From assembly GCA_003254905.1 (NCBI GenBank), contig QANU01102192.1, forward strand, positions 109,311-173,310: a DNA stretch of 64,000 nucleotides. Direction: 5' to 3'. Positions 1-11,615 of this stretch are shown piece after piece. The stretch comes from Nissolia schottii. Taxonomy: Eukaryota; Streptophyta; Magnoliopsida; Fabales; Fabaceae. Numbering within the stretch: the first letter of the stretch is position 1; each line of letters starts with the position of its first letter. The notes under the pieces were generated by a model. The model was not told the DNA's origin and searched no databases. It saw nothing but the letters and a program-made list of their open reading frames with translations. The position numbers and the translations under genes were made by a program.

Positions 1-42
1 TAAAAGCAGCAAGGAGAAGCAGCTTATAACAAAGAACTAAAC

Positions 43-1836
43 CTGTATGACCAATCCAGAATGGGATTCACTCTCATAAAAGGTGGCCACCCAGGTGAAC
101 TGGGGGAGAACTGTTCTTGGCCAACCTGCAAGATTGGAGGGCACACATATAAATAGAAATTCAGTTTTCCTTTTTTCATAAAACCATGGTAATGAAATCT
201 TGGCTGAAACCGCAAAAGGATACAAGTTTGGAGCTAATGAGTTTAATGACAATGCTACTGTAATATGGAAACATTTTGAATTATAATGACATGAATGTAA
301 TGATTTATACCATAGTAAGTATTGTTCTTTGATAGTTTGATCTACTTTATATTTACAAGATTGAACTTACTGAGTATGTAGCATAATTTTCCTTTATAGC
401 ATATATCTACGAATAGTGTGTATATACCGAAGGATAATTGCATATAGTATGTATGTAAAATCTTCACTTTTGCATCTTGCTTCTAAATTTTGCTTTTACA
501 GAGGCTCTGGCCATTTTGATTAAAATCTTTCAAGAACCTTGCATAAAACAATATGGGCTTTTGGAAGAATAGGTGGTCACAGAATATGCACTGTAAAACC
601 AAAAAAACAAAAGCCATCTCATGTATAAGAAATAGGGATACCGCAGTAGGGTCTCCAATTCGAACTCCAAGGAAAATAGCTCGAATTGGCTTCTTCTTCA
701 ACAAAGCCTCCAAACCAGACTTGAAATCTGAGCAAATGGTGTCAATTTGCAAACCATAGCTGCTCAGGGAAAAAATCATCAGTTTCAGCATCCTTTAGGG
801 CAGAAGAAGCCTCAAGGTTTAAAATCATACAAGAATAACAAAAAGAACGGAAGAAAATAGCATTTTTCATGAAATCTACACTTCAATGACAATTTAAAGA
901 AAATCAAAAGTACAAAGGAAGAAAAAAAAAACTTCACTAACGTAGCAGCTGTATCGTAAGTAAACGAGTTGATTTCCGGGAAAACACTAGAACTTTCAAA
1001 ATATATTGTTCGAATTGGAAAATCTTTTAGATCCCCATTGGCACTATTTTGCCCCTCTTTATGCAAGAAATAGCCAGCCCTGAGAATGTGTAACAAAACC
1101 TACAAGCCAAAGTTTAATGTCACCGTCAATTAGGTCATGGATGCTGATGAGTGCAAAAAGATTGATTACACACATTTAAAACTTACCGTTGAATCCTTTC
1201 CACCGTTGAAACTGAAGGCTACCTCCTCAATGCTGCGGGAAGAAATACATTAATACATGAAGACATCAGTAAACTCACATTAATAGGAGACTGAAAGTCA
1301 TGAAAGTCCATATATTAAAATTAAAATGGAAATGAAATCATCATTTTCTTTCGTAACTTAATACAGGCATGACTTATACATCGCTTCTACTAACTCGGAC
1401 CTAGCAGAACTTCCTGCGCAGACTGTTTGTCATTCGTTACATGGAATTTCCGGAAACCATCTTCAAGTCAACAGACTCAACATGTTCACAAAAACTTGCC
1501 AATGAGACAATACAATCAAGGGAGGAGAATTTCATCAATTGGATCCGACATGAATCAAATAACCATCCACATTGAGGGCATATTCAATTTTCCACCGAAC
1601 ACAACTACAAAAATCTAGTTCCTCATGCACAAAATTCTCAAGCCCATACTCATGGAAAGGAAAGGTCTAACGAGATTAAAAAAAAAAACCTACAAATTAA
1701 ACACATCCCAAGCTCGCAGACAAAGGAGAACTTACGAATACAAAGCCAAAGCTCTCTGAATAACATAGGTGGCATTGTTGTACTTGGTCTGAAGCCTTCG
1801 ATCGTCACACTCCCTAATTGCCCTGTCGATCTCCAT
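43..1836 (-). CDS. FAD synthase-like protein (PAPS reductase/PP-loop family), 5' part only
   Basis: The family transfers AMP from ATP to FMN to make FAD. Coding exons on the minus strand are 1736-1836 (start codon at 1836-1834), 1187-1232, 942-1099, 642-759 and 43-125. The last ends in a GT donor at 42-41, so the gene continues off the left edge. About 169 residues are visible. The PP-loop nucleotide-binding motif SFNGGKDST falls at residues 41-49 and is split between exons 2 and 3 just after it. Downstream are GVRIGDPTA and the block [17 protein letters not shown], both typical of plant FAD synthase-like proteins. All exon phases join in frame. A 5'UTR intron is likely, since an acceptor CAG lies just before 1863 and donors lie near 1941-1955. 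I chose the start because it gives the conserved [21 protein letters not shown] opening. In plants the family usually has a second MoCF-type domain, which would lie outside the window. Confidence 0.88.
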
Positions 1837-2213
1837 GTTGACGACCCGCAAACGCCAAACCTGAGCAGAAAAAGCAGAACAATTGAACACGAAATTACAG
1901 CAAATGGGACCCCCTAAAGATTGCAAATTTAAGCTGCTTACGGAAGAAGCAAACCTGGGTTTCCGTCAAAAAGGGATCTTTTTCTGCGAATTCGAGATCA
2001 GCTTGGAATATTCTGTGGAGCAAGCTGAGGTGTGAGTGAATCTTGAGAGAGAGAGAGCTTCTTGGTTGTGCTAATATATGTGACTGTGGCCGAAAATCAA
2101 AAGGGTTGGGGGAAGAGATATATTGGAACAAGAATTTGGATAGCTGGGGGTTGTTTGTGTGAGCCACACACAAAACCGAAACAGAAAAGACAAAAAAGAA
2201 ACAATAAAACAGA

Positions 2214-2241
2214 AGAGAGAGAGAGAGAGAGAGAGAGAGAA
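2214..2241. repeat. (GA)n microsatellite in the FAD synthase 5' leader or promoter
   Basis: A run of about 13 GA units, read as CT on the coding strand, lies about 380 bp upstream of the start codon. CT/GA runs near transcription starts are common in plant genes. No function can be shown here. Confidence 0.85.
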
Positions 2242-2330
2242 GTGGGTGCAATGTATGTGATTGTTGTGAATTTGTGATGGTGATGTGTGTTGTGCCGTTT
2301 TGGGTGTTAGAGCTCAGCACGCATATCAAT

Positions 2331-3059
2331 GTGCTGTGATCAAAACGAGATTTAAGAGAAGATCCAGAGAGATAATATTCACTACTATACCCGGATTATT
2401 ACCATTCAACTTTTATTAAGGCAAATACAAATTGCTTTTTCATTTGTACACTAAAAAGATATATTACCAAATCAAAAAACTATTACCAAAAAAGAAAAAG
2501 ACAAAGGAAAACCGTGTTTTTTTTCTCATTATTATTCCCACTAACGACGTTTTCAAAGGGGCAGGAGTAGTCTCTTTTCACCGTGAATAAAAAAAGATTT
2601 GGATCCCGATGGAGATTTTTTTATTTGGCTCTCACTCTTATTTTATTAATTTAATGATGAGATATATTATTTTTAAAAAAAATTCATAAAAAAATATCTT
2701 TCATTTCCGGCTCCATATTTATATAGGTACTGGTTTATAGTTTTTACTATTATTATATAAATATTTACAAATATTTATGGGTATTCAATACTTTATTATA
2801 AATTTTTAAAAATTATAAAAAAATTATTTATGATTTTTTATGAGAAAAATTATTTTCTAATTTAATATTTTCGGATTTAATATATAAACAAATAAATTAT
2901 TAAAAAAATTGAATTACTAAATCTTACTCTATAAACTTTAAAAAGCTAATAAAAAATAATTATGTTTAATCTTTAATGAGTTGGTTGTTACTCTATTCAT
3001 TTCGAACTCTCGAGACTTTGAAAAGATACTCATGTTTAAAAAAAAATTACGTTTTGAAA
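2331..3059. other. AT-rich spacer
   Basis: Very AT-rich DNA with many short A and T runs. I see no open frame of note, no RNA gene and no clear repeat boundary. Confidence 0.6.
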
Positions 3060-3325
3060 GGAGTGGATGTACGTGAGTGAGATGCAGTTACAAAAGCAAT
3101 AAGTTAGTGGAGTTGGCACATTCTATATCAAGTTGCCAGACTTGGCAATTTTTAGTTAAAATTGTCAAACGCGTTGGTGTGTTGTTTACAAAATTGTCAA
3201 ACGGTTTGGTGAGTCCTACGTGGCCCTTCCACACAGACTTCGAAACAGGTGTAGTTCTATAAAATGTTTTAAAACAGTAGTATTTTGATAATATATTTTG
3301 GTAACAAGGATATTATAGTAAAAAA
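3060..3325. repeat. Single-arm relic of the telomere-repeat foldback element
   Basis: The stretch from 'ttggcac' near 3113 to 'attatagtaaa' near 3322 has the same order of motifs as the right arm of the foldback element at 28842-30061. It has several TTGNCAAA-type short repeats, then ACGTGGCC, then a cAGAC block, then AACAGGTGTA, then ATTTTGATAAT, then GTAACA, and finally a TAGTAAA end. Divergence is high, and the telomere-like interior and the opposite arm are missing. I read it as an old, truncated copy of the same family. Confidence 0.6.
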
Positions 3326-3999
3326 CTCTAGAACATAACCTTCTTGTTTTTTCTTATGTAACCAATAATAAAATTGCTACAAGGGAACTTCAAAGTAGCT
3401 TCAAAGTTTAGACTAGTCATGTAGAAAATAGTTATCAAGAAAATTTGACTGAAAGTTACAAGAAAATAACCATATCCTCGTGCAACATAATCAATGCTTT
3501 TTTTGACCAAACAACTCTCTTCCACTTTCTGGAGCAGTGGGGGCTCAATCTTTCAACTTAGTGAACGAAAGAAGAGATTAATCATATTTCAGTGTTAAGT
3601 CTAAATATGTTCTTTATAAGGCTATAAAGGAATGAGAAAAGAAGTGGAAGTCAATTTCTAAAGGAGAAAGTCAGAAATCGACACGACATGTCACATTTTT
3701 TTTCAACAAATCGTCTCTTGCCAATTTTCAATCGTGAAATTAGTTCACACGAAATTTTCTAGAGTCACACAGAAGGTCATTAAGGTTTTCTGTATATGCT
3801 TTGACAAGGGATCCTGCACTCTTACGTCAAGTTCTTAGTGTCTGTATAGTATTCTTCTATCCTACTCTTAGTGTGGTTGGTGTTTCTATGTCTGTAGTAG
3901 TTTTTTTTAAGGACTTTTGGTGGGTCTGTTGTTGGATCTGTTAGTCTTCCATTTTATTTTTTATTTGTTTGACCCTTAATAAAATAAGTTTGGGTACTT
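3326..3999. other. Spacer without recognised features
   Basis: AT-rich sequence with many stops in all frames. The last 100 bases may already belong to the retroelement tail that follows. Confidence 0.5.
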
Positions 4000-4225
4000 T
4001 TTTCTTCCCTTAAAAAACAAGGGTTTATCCCACTAGTTTCTCTAGAGAGATTTTAATGAAGCCCTTTGCAACTTGCCAAGTGTGTTTGGTCGGTTGGGGG
4101 TGGGTTGAGCTTTATTGTCTTTTTGTACCGTATGTTCCGTACTTTGTTGTGTTTTTTGAATTAATCATTGGAAAAAAAAAAGGTTATAAGAAAAAAAACA
4201 CAAATGGGAAAGAAAAAAAAAAAAA
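4000..4225 (+). mobile_element. Retroelement 3'-end-like fragment with A-rich tail
   Basis: The block starting near 4013 (AAAACAAGGGTTTATCCCA, then a GATTTT motif and a CAACTTGCCAAGTG segment) resembles the block at 32757-32830 near the 3' end of the LINE fragment. Each is followed by a T-rich stretch, a short AT-rich segment and an A-rich run, here at 4172-4182 and 4209-4226. The shared block suggests two copies of one retroelement end. No coding remnant is seen upstream of this copy, so the class is uncertain. Confidence 0.45.
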
Positions 4226-4559
4226 AAAGAAGAAGAAAGGCCTGAGTTGTGCGATGCTTGAACTGTAACATTTGGATTAGATAAAATTGAATTGGATTCG
4301 ACATGGTAAGCTAGCTAATATTATTATTAATGTATAGATAATAATGCTACTAGAACATCATGATCCCATGAGATTTTGAAGCGCGCAGTATGCCATGCCA
4401 TGTTCCAATCAGTGGTTGACTAACAAACTCAATATGAAGCGAGCCAGAATGAATGAATGAAGTTCAAGTCAATATTTGCTAAACAAAGATTGCAGCGACC
4501 AGGGCCATTGACCCAAATTTTGTGGTCCCATATCACTTGGGTGAAGGTTTGGCAAGTTA

Positions 4560-4870
4560 GTTATTTATAATTCGGTTCATCAATCAATCATTAATTCAAT
4601 AAATTGAATAAATTAGACTTGAGCATAGAATTTTAACTCATTTCTTAAAGAGTTAAGTTTGAGATATGTTATGATCGACTCAATAATTTGTAATTGTGTG
4701 TATGTAAATAATTTGAGTTATTTAATCAAGTTTGAGTGACTTGAGAGTTAGTTCAAGCTTGATAAATTTTTGGTGGACTAAACTCAAGTTCAAAAAATTG
4801 GTGCATTTTCAAACATGCTTGAGTTCAACTCAACTTAATTCACTTTCAACTCTATGAATTGATCAACTAT
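4560..4870. repeat. Dispersed AT-rich repeat, copy 1
   Basis: The stretch around 4718-4860 (TTGAGTTATTTAATCAAG, then GTTAGTTCAAGCTT, TTTTTGGTG, AACTCAAGTTC and ACTCAACTTAATTCAC) matches, in the same order, the reverse complement of 57015-57170. It is a diverged second copy of that repeat in opposite orientation. The motif style (GAGTT/AACTC with GAGCTC) suggests a non-autonomous transposon, but no ends are defined here. Confidence 0.6.
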
Positions 4871-5848
4871 ATCATAAAAAAAATTAAAACTCAATCCTTT
4901 TTACTATTCCTTTTTCTTTAATTTTATATGTTAATTTATAATTTTGTAGGGTTTTAATTGATCCATTAGTTTGGAATATTAAAAGACTATTCCTTTTTTT
5001 AGGTTAATTTCTATTCATTAACCGTATAAAAAGTTTTACAATGTCATCTAATCATGTGTATTTATTTGGATGATTTTTAAAGTAATAAAAGTGAGACTTA
5101 ACTACTTTTTTTATGTAATAACAAATAATTAGATTATAATATTATCGGTCGATATAAAAAAAAAAATTTCAGTGATACCCATCCTTTATAATAATTATTG
5201 ATATTATTATTATCAAGACTCACGGAACTACTTTTTATTTTTGTGGTCAGCACAAACCCATGGGATAGAACTATGAAAGACCATTGGGACTAGGCTAACT
5301 GTGCATACGCTCCCCCCAAATAAGAAGGAAGTAGTTGGTGGCCCAACATTGCTCATGAAAATTATTATATTTTTATTTTGTTTTGGTCAAAACTCAAGCA
5401 AATTATTGAAGTCGGGCTTTGCAGTAATTATTGGATCTATTGGGCTAGAATTTTCGGGATGGCTTAATAAACATTGGGCCTACTCTTACTTTTATGTCTC
5501 ACGTATAGAAGAAAACTAATATTTCCAAAAACAAAATTAATATTGTTGGTAACAAAAATCATATTTGTGAAGAAGTGTTTATTTTTCTTTTTTTTAAATG
5601 AGATGGAAAAGTGTATCATTAGCTTAAAATGATCTTCAAATATTATATTAAAAAATATTAATTTATCACATTAAATTATTTAGACTATGAAATAATGATA
5701 AATTTGATGAGTTTAATTTTAAAAATTATTAAAAATAATAAAAGTTAAAAAAGGATATTTATCTCTTTGAACACATGAGAAATCACATTTATATAGTGGA
5801 AACAAATATAAAATAATATAAGCGAATAGATGGGTGGTTTGAAGGTTA
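4871..5848. other. Spacer without recognised features
   Basis: AT-rich DNA. The longest plus-strand frame here (5301-5519, 72 codons) has no recognisable domain and unconvincing composition. I see nothing else. Confidence 0.5.
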
Positions 5849-5857
5849 TTATAATAA

Positions 5858-6086
5858 GAGTCTTGCTACACGTACACAAAAAAATATACACCATACATAT
5901 ACCATATACTTATATACATAAAGTTTGTGTTTTAATGCATGTAATGTTTGTACACTTAATTAAGTATAATTGAGAATATCATCTATAAGTTTTGTAATGT
6001 TTGTGCTCTCATGAGAATAAAGTTTGTGCATTATTAACGGTGTACGTAGGGAGTGTATAAAATTGAATGTACATGTAGCATTTTTG
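5858..6086. mobile_element. Mutator-like MITE with 9-bp target duplication
   Basis: The 229-bp element is flanked by identical 9-mers TTATAATAA at 5849-5857 and 6087-6095. Its ends are imperfect inverted repeats: GAGTCTTGCTACACGTACA at the left, and CAAAAATGCTACATGTACA as the reverse complement of the right. They share TGCTACA(C/T)GTACA. A 9-bp duplication is typical of Mutator-type elements. There is no coding capacity. The duplicated 9-mer is AT-rich, so a chance match is possible, but it falls exactly at the ends of the inverted repeat. Confidence 0.72.
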
Positions 6087-6095
6087 TTATAATAA

Positions 6096-9000
6096 TAACC
6101 TTTTATATTAGTCTTATTTAGACAGAATAAATCTGACAATGAACTATTTAAAAATATTGAAAAAATGGATGAAGTAGAGTGGAGTAGCGTATATATAACA
6201 TGAAGGATGATCTTTATTATTTACACACAACACTATATTTAAGTTAAGTCGGATCCACTTGATTTTAGGACAGGTATAGTTTATTTAATTAATACAATCA
6301 ATTAACAATTTGTGAGGAATTTATGAGATATAGGATATGTACAATTGAGTAGGAATCATTACCTAAGCGATCCATTATTTAGAATGAAAACAAGATCGGC
6401 AAGTCAACTTTTCTACACAATATTTCGGATCCTATGTGATTGCAATAATAAAACTCACTAGTTTTCCAAAGANATATATATAGAAGAAGCCTTAACAAAA
6501 TATGAATCAATGAGAATCATATTCATATGGCCTTGGCCTCCATAAAATTAGTTGAAATACTTCAAACATATCATGAAATTATGACCTCTATTACTCCCCG
6601 TGTATATATATATATATATGGCCTAATTAATGTACAAACTCAATAGCATGTCTTCTCCGTGGAAAAGTGTAGCACACAGCCTGTTCTGAATGCAAAATTA
6701 TAAATTGAGTGTCGGTGGTGGGATTAAACCCTTTCATACTGTCTCTTATTTGGAAGGTGAATTTCTTCAATCATTGCAATTTGCAAGGCTTTTAGCAAAG
6801 CTTTTTATTTTTTGTTGGTCATGTGGATGATGTAGTAAGCATCCAAAGGCTATTTATTTTTAAAATAAATCAATTCACATATGTTTATGATTGCGATTTA
6901 CCCGCATCTTGTCTCGTTTAATCAACTTATGTTTTGTTGGATTCCCTTTTTTATTCTTTCTCCATGCAATAATGTGACACATATACGTGACCATAGATAT
7001 GGTAAAGGGGAAAATATATATACACACTTTCATCTTGCTTAATTAGTGGTTTATGTTGATTTTTCATACAACCATCTCAAATTTTCTTTACAATATTCCA
7101 GAAAGGTAAATATATGCATAAACATTTCAATGCACATTTCAACAAAAAGTACATATTACCTGGCATGGCATATAACTGAAGCTTCTATGGCCCCTCTTTT
7201 GTGTCTGGTAAGAGAGGTCTTTTTTTTTTTCAATGAGTTTGTTCATAAATGTGCAAGTATCATTCGACAATAACCAATTCTTGTACGCAAACCCCTTTTA
7301 GCAATTGAAAAGAATTAATATTTTCTGCCTTTATGGTTAATTAATATAACTTAATGACAATACCACCTATAACATTTGAAGACGCTTTAATCAAGAGTTA
7401 ATACATGTCTTTAAATTTATTCAACGCTTATTGAGATACTTATATATCACCCAAAAAACAATCCATACACAAATTCAATTCATGAGGATACATTGAATTA
7501 AAGGCAATAAAGCAACACCATTAACTAACATTTGTGAGTGTTAGTAATAGTTAAACAGCATAAATTTTCACCCTCGTAAGCTTTACATATTCACAGACGT
7601 TTTGTTTTGTCGTTTGTTGTTTTTCTATTTCGTTTTGTCTAATCTATCAAATTGTGTTTAGTACTAGGGACAAATAGAAAAATAGAAGGAATAAGAAAAT
7701 TTTGTATGGGAGACATAAAACTCGAGTTTAAAAAGACATAAATTTCTTTATATTTTTGTTCTTGTGTCTCTGTTCCTTGCCATTTATCTAATACCAAATG
7801 CAGTCTCAATGACTAGCAAAGTTGTATAAGACACATACAAACAAGATTTATGCATGTGTAAGCAATATTTCCCATAGTTAAGTGTAATGCTAAAAATCAA
7901 TTGAGGTTTGATCTAACGGTAAAAGGGTTAGTCCATTAAAATGTAATGAACTACGATTTGAATCTTAATTAAAAGAGTTGCTTATATTTAAACACATAAG
8001 ACTCAAATATGATTGATTGTGTCTGCCTAGAGAATACATGTGAAAAACCAAAATAAAAAAATGTCATGACGAGTTGGAGCGAAATAGAAAGCAAAAAAAT
8101 AGCTAATTTTAGCAAATTTGATATGACCATTCAATAACTTATAAAAACACTTGCCGATTTTTATGTAACATCCAGTTCATTATGAATAACGATGTAATAA
8201 TTCATATAATCACATTTATATAATCACATATATCTATAACTGTTGAATGATATGTATCAAAAGTAACTGCTAAATGATAGTATTGTTTTATTACAAGAAA
8301 ATTGGGTCCACCATATGATAGGATAAGAGATGAGAAAAATCCAATGGCATTTGATACAAAATAAAATAAAAATCCAACTGCATTTTGATTCTGTCGCTGA
8401 TAGAGACAACAATCCTTTTCAATTTGGAATTATATATTTTTCTTTCTGTTCAAAGCCTTTCTTTCTTTATTGATTATTATTATTATTTTTATTTTATTTT
8501 TGTGAACAAGGGAGTGATTGCAATCAAATAAAGAGAGCAGTGAGAATAGAAGGCGCCGCGGGTTAATCGAACCCATGGAATGATGATTGGAAGAAATATT
8601 TGAGGTTAGGATGATTAGTAGTATATAGGACTAAATACACGTTCAATGTATTATTACTAAATTGAAGAATGTAAAGTGTTTTAGTACCAGGTTGATGTCA
8701 AGAATCCTAGCAATTCTTTTTTGTAGCATTTCGTTAACAATGCTTCTAAAAATAATAAGGAAACACGTTTCTAAAAAACAAGTAAGGACTTTCAAAGGTT
8801 AAACTATCCTTCACTTTACCGAGACAAATACACTCAGTTAGCACGTGCAAGACCTCATTAAATCTTCTTAAAAGAAATTCATTGGGACAAATTTCTTATT
8901 TTTTAAAAAGAGAAAAAGAGTACTTAACTTAAACTAATTAAGACCCCAAACAAAAGAACAAGATCACAGTCAACTACCGTTGAGTAACAATAGAGAGGGT

Positions 9001-11470
9001 TGTTAACCATTACAAAACGTTAAATGAGTAAATGTAATCTTAGCACTAAAATGTTAAAATGAATAAATAAGTAGTATTTACTCCAAAAACTAATAATGGT
9101 TTGTATTAAGGGTCTAGTCTAATCTAATCCAGGATCATGTAAGAACATCGATGTAGGTTGATTCCTAAGGGACAAAACCTCAGAGGCAACGTTGCAAGGG
9201 TCAGTGCATCAACCAATTCATCAACTCAACCCCCTTTCTCTTGTGAAGAAGCCTTTTCGATTTTGTCGGCCATGGTGGTCCTCTCAATGTGACCGACACA
9301 TTTAGTCATCGATCAAGAAAAATTAAGACTAGAAGCTCCCTATTCCGAATTGTAATTCAAAATTCAGGGTAACCGCACAAGTACTCCCTATTCATCACCG
9401 TACGTAATTTTTTTATACTTAACATGGTTGCTATATTATTGATGATTAGAAAGATTGTTATGGTCAGAAAGGAAATGAGCATCTTCTCTATCCACACAAA
9501 AACATCAATATTACAAGTTAATTTAGCCAAAGCATCAGCAACCTTATCACCATATACTTTCTCTTAATTACTTGAGACTTAACATATTGCTCGCGACACC
9601 TCCTTTTCTTTTTGAAGGGTGGTCATTATTTCTAAAAATAGAAATAGAACGGTTACTTGAATGAGTGAAAATTTTAGGTATATATGAACTGAATTCCATA
9701 TTCTTTAATTGTACAATATGACTCCTTATTATATTATCATTTCTACATCCAAAAAATTACGCTGAAATAACATTTTTCTTTTCTTTTGAAAATTGTCCGG
9801 CGGTGTGTGTAGCTAGGAGGTCAATAATGGCTCCTGAGTCTTGTGATCTTTGTGGTTTGCATCCGGGAGAACCATGCCTTAAGTTCATGCATGTGCTTGC
9901 CACCTCCTCAAGTCTTATAAATCAAAAGTTCCTATTCCTTCTACGTCCACATGAAGACAAATATTAATGGGGCTCAAATTATTTATTGGCCAAGCACAAT
10001 TGCACAAACCCCCCCCCCCCCCCTAATTCCACCATTCTTGTATTCTAATTTGATGATTATCCACATTGCATCATAGTCTTCCACACAATCTGGTATTGCA
10101 TATTTGGGGTTATAGTAGCATTTATAGTTGAACAAGTTGTGTAGTAACTTATATTTTAAATTTATTATGGAAAAACGAATTGTTGTAGCAGTAAAATCTA
10201 GCACATGTTTCGCTATCATCACAAAGATGGCAATGGATTGTGAGTAATCATTCCCCAAGCAATTAAAATCATTAGACTGTGTGATTTCCATAGATATATA
10301 TGTAATGTGGTTGGTTGCAATCTTAATTTGTGGACATCTTTTCTTGATTGATCAATGCATTAAGGTTACACAAATTATTCGTACCATCACTACCAAGGGT
10401 GGGTTATAATAATTCTACGTGTCAATTCAGCAGAGAGTGTGCCCCATTGATATGTGATCAAATCAATCTTTGGGGGCCTGTTTTAATTGGATAGTCCCTG
10501 ACCCACTCCATTGATGAAGTTCGCAAGGCTCAAACTCACCTTTTGATTCATTGAGAAATTGACTATATTAGAATCCGACCCACATTTCTTTTCCCTTTTT
10601 TATTTCAATAGTAGAGTATAATCGCTATCAACTAACAATGTAATTTTTGTATTAGCATTTAATTAAATTACTAGATATGTATCCTCTTTTAAATAGTGAG
10701 TAAAAGAGTCAATTATTTTTGTTTGTGTGATAATATTTAATTGGATGAAGGTGTAATTAAATTCTCAATAATATCATCTATATTCAATTGGCCCTTCTAC
10801 CTGCAGTTTATGCTAGTAGACTGAATGGTAACTGGCACAATGAAAACTGAAAGGGAAGGAAATAAATGAAGCACAAAAATAAAAAAGAAATTGAGGATTT
10901 TTTTTAAAAAATGAAATATCCAGCAATTGCTTTCAGAGCTCAGACAAATACCTGTAGCCTTCAGTGAAAAAGGAAGACTTAAGAGGTACTACAAAAAGCC
11001 TAAGTCCTGTAGTTGGAATATAAAAAAAAAAGGCCATGCAACACAAAGGGACACATTTAAGACACCCCCATCTACCCCCTTCTCTGTATCCCATCATCTC
11101 TTTTTTTGTAAGCGTTCCAACCAGGCCAACAGGTTTTCTGTCGTAAATTGAGAGAGGGGGAAAAAAGTAATACTTGTATTGGCCAATGGGAAAAAAGAGA
11201 AAAGAAAATGAAAACAATAATCTAAGTGCCCTATGCAATGTTTCAATAGAATGATAATTGTGTGTTTATTAAGTATTATATTATATTAGATACATATTTT
11301 TCATTGTATACAAAATACAAAATGACATTTTAGCTTTAAACGATGAATTTTAGTTAGATAGAGACAAAAATATCACTTAATATGTGATTAATAACATATC
11401 TAACGTGACATCATCCATAATTGTTGGTTTGTTTAATTCATCTAATATCTCCACAATCCTACCATTAATT
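6096..11470. other. Long AT-rich intergenic spacer
   Basis: About 5.4 kb with no gene I can support. It holds a (TA)n run at 6603-6619, a single N at 6473, a 14-base C run near 10009-10022 and many A/T runs. The open frames (for example 9983-10291 minus and 10933-11238 minus) are built on low-complexity DNA and resemble no family. The last few hundred bases are the promoter region of the XTH gene. Confidence 0.55.
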
Positions 11471-11479
11471 CCATGTGGG

Positions 11480-11508
11480 GGCCCCACTAATTTCTTCTTA
11501 TTTATATC
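11480..11508 (+). promoter_or_regulatory. Likely core promoter of the XTH gene: TCP-type site and TATA-like box
   Basis: GGCCCCAC at 11480-11487 matches the class I TCP consensus GGNCCCAC, inside a GTGGGGGCCCCAC near-palindrome. TTTATATC at 11501-11508 is a plausible TATA box about 115 bp before the start codon. TCP sites often occur upstream of growth-related cell-wall genes. The assignment rests on motif match and position only. Confidence 0.35.
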
Positions 11509-11615
11509 AAACTCGCTGCCATAGATCATACTCTTGTTTTAGATGCACCTCACTCAACAACACCCTTGCATTGGTTATTACACAAACCAGAATCATTCTG
11601 CTTTTTCCTCACTCA

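Noticed and set aside
1895..2329. 144-codon minus frame upstream of the FAD synthase start
   Set aside because: It covers the 5' leader and the (GA)n run, has Ser/Leu-rich low-complexity content, and ends in the leader intron.
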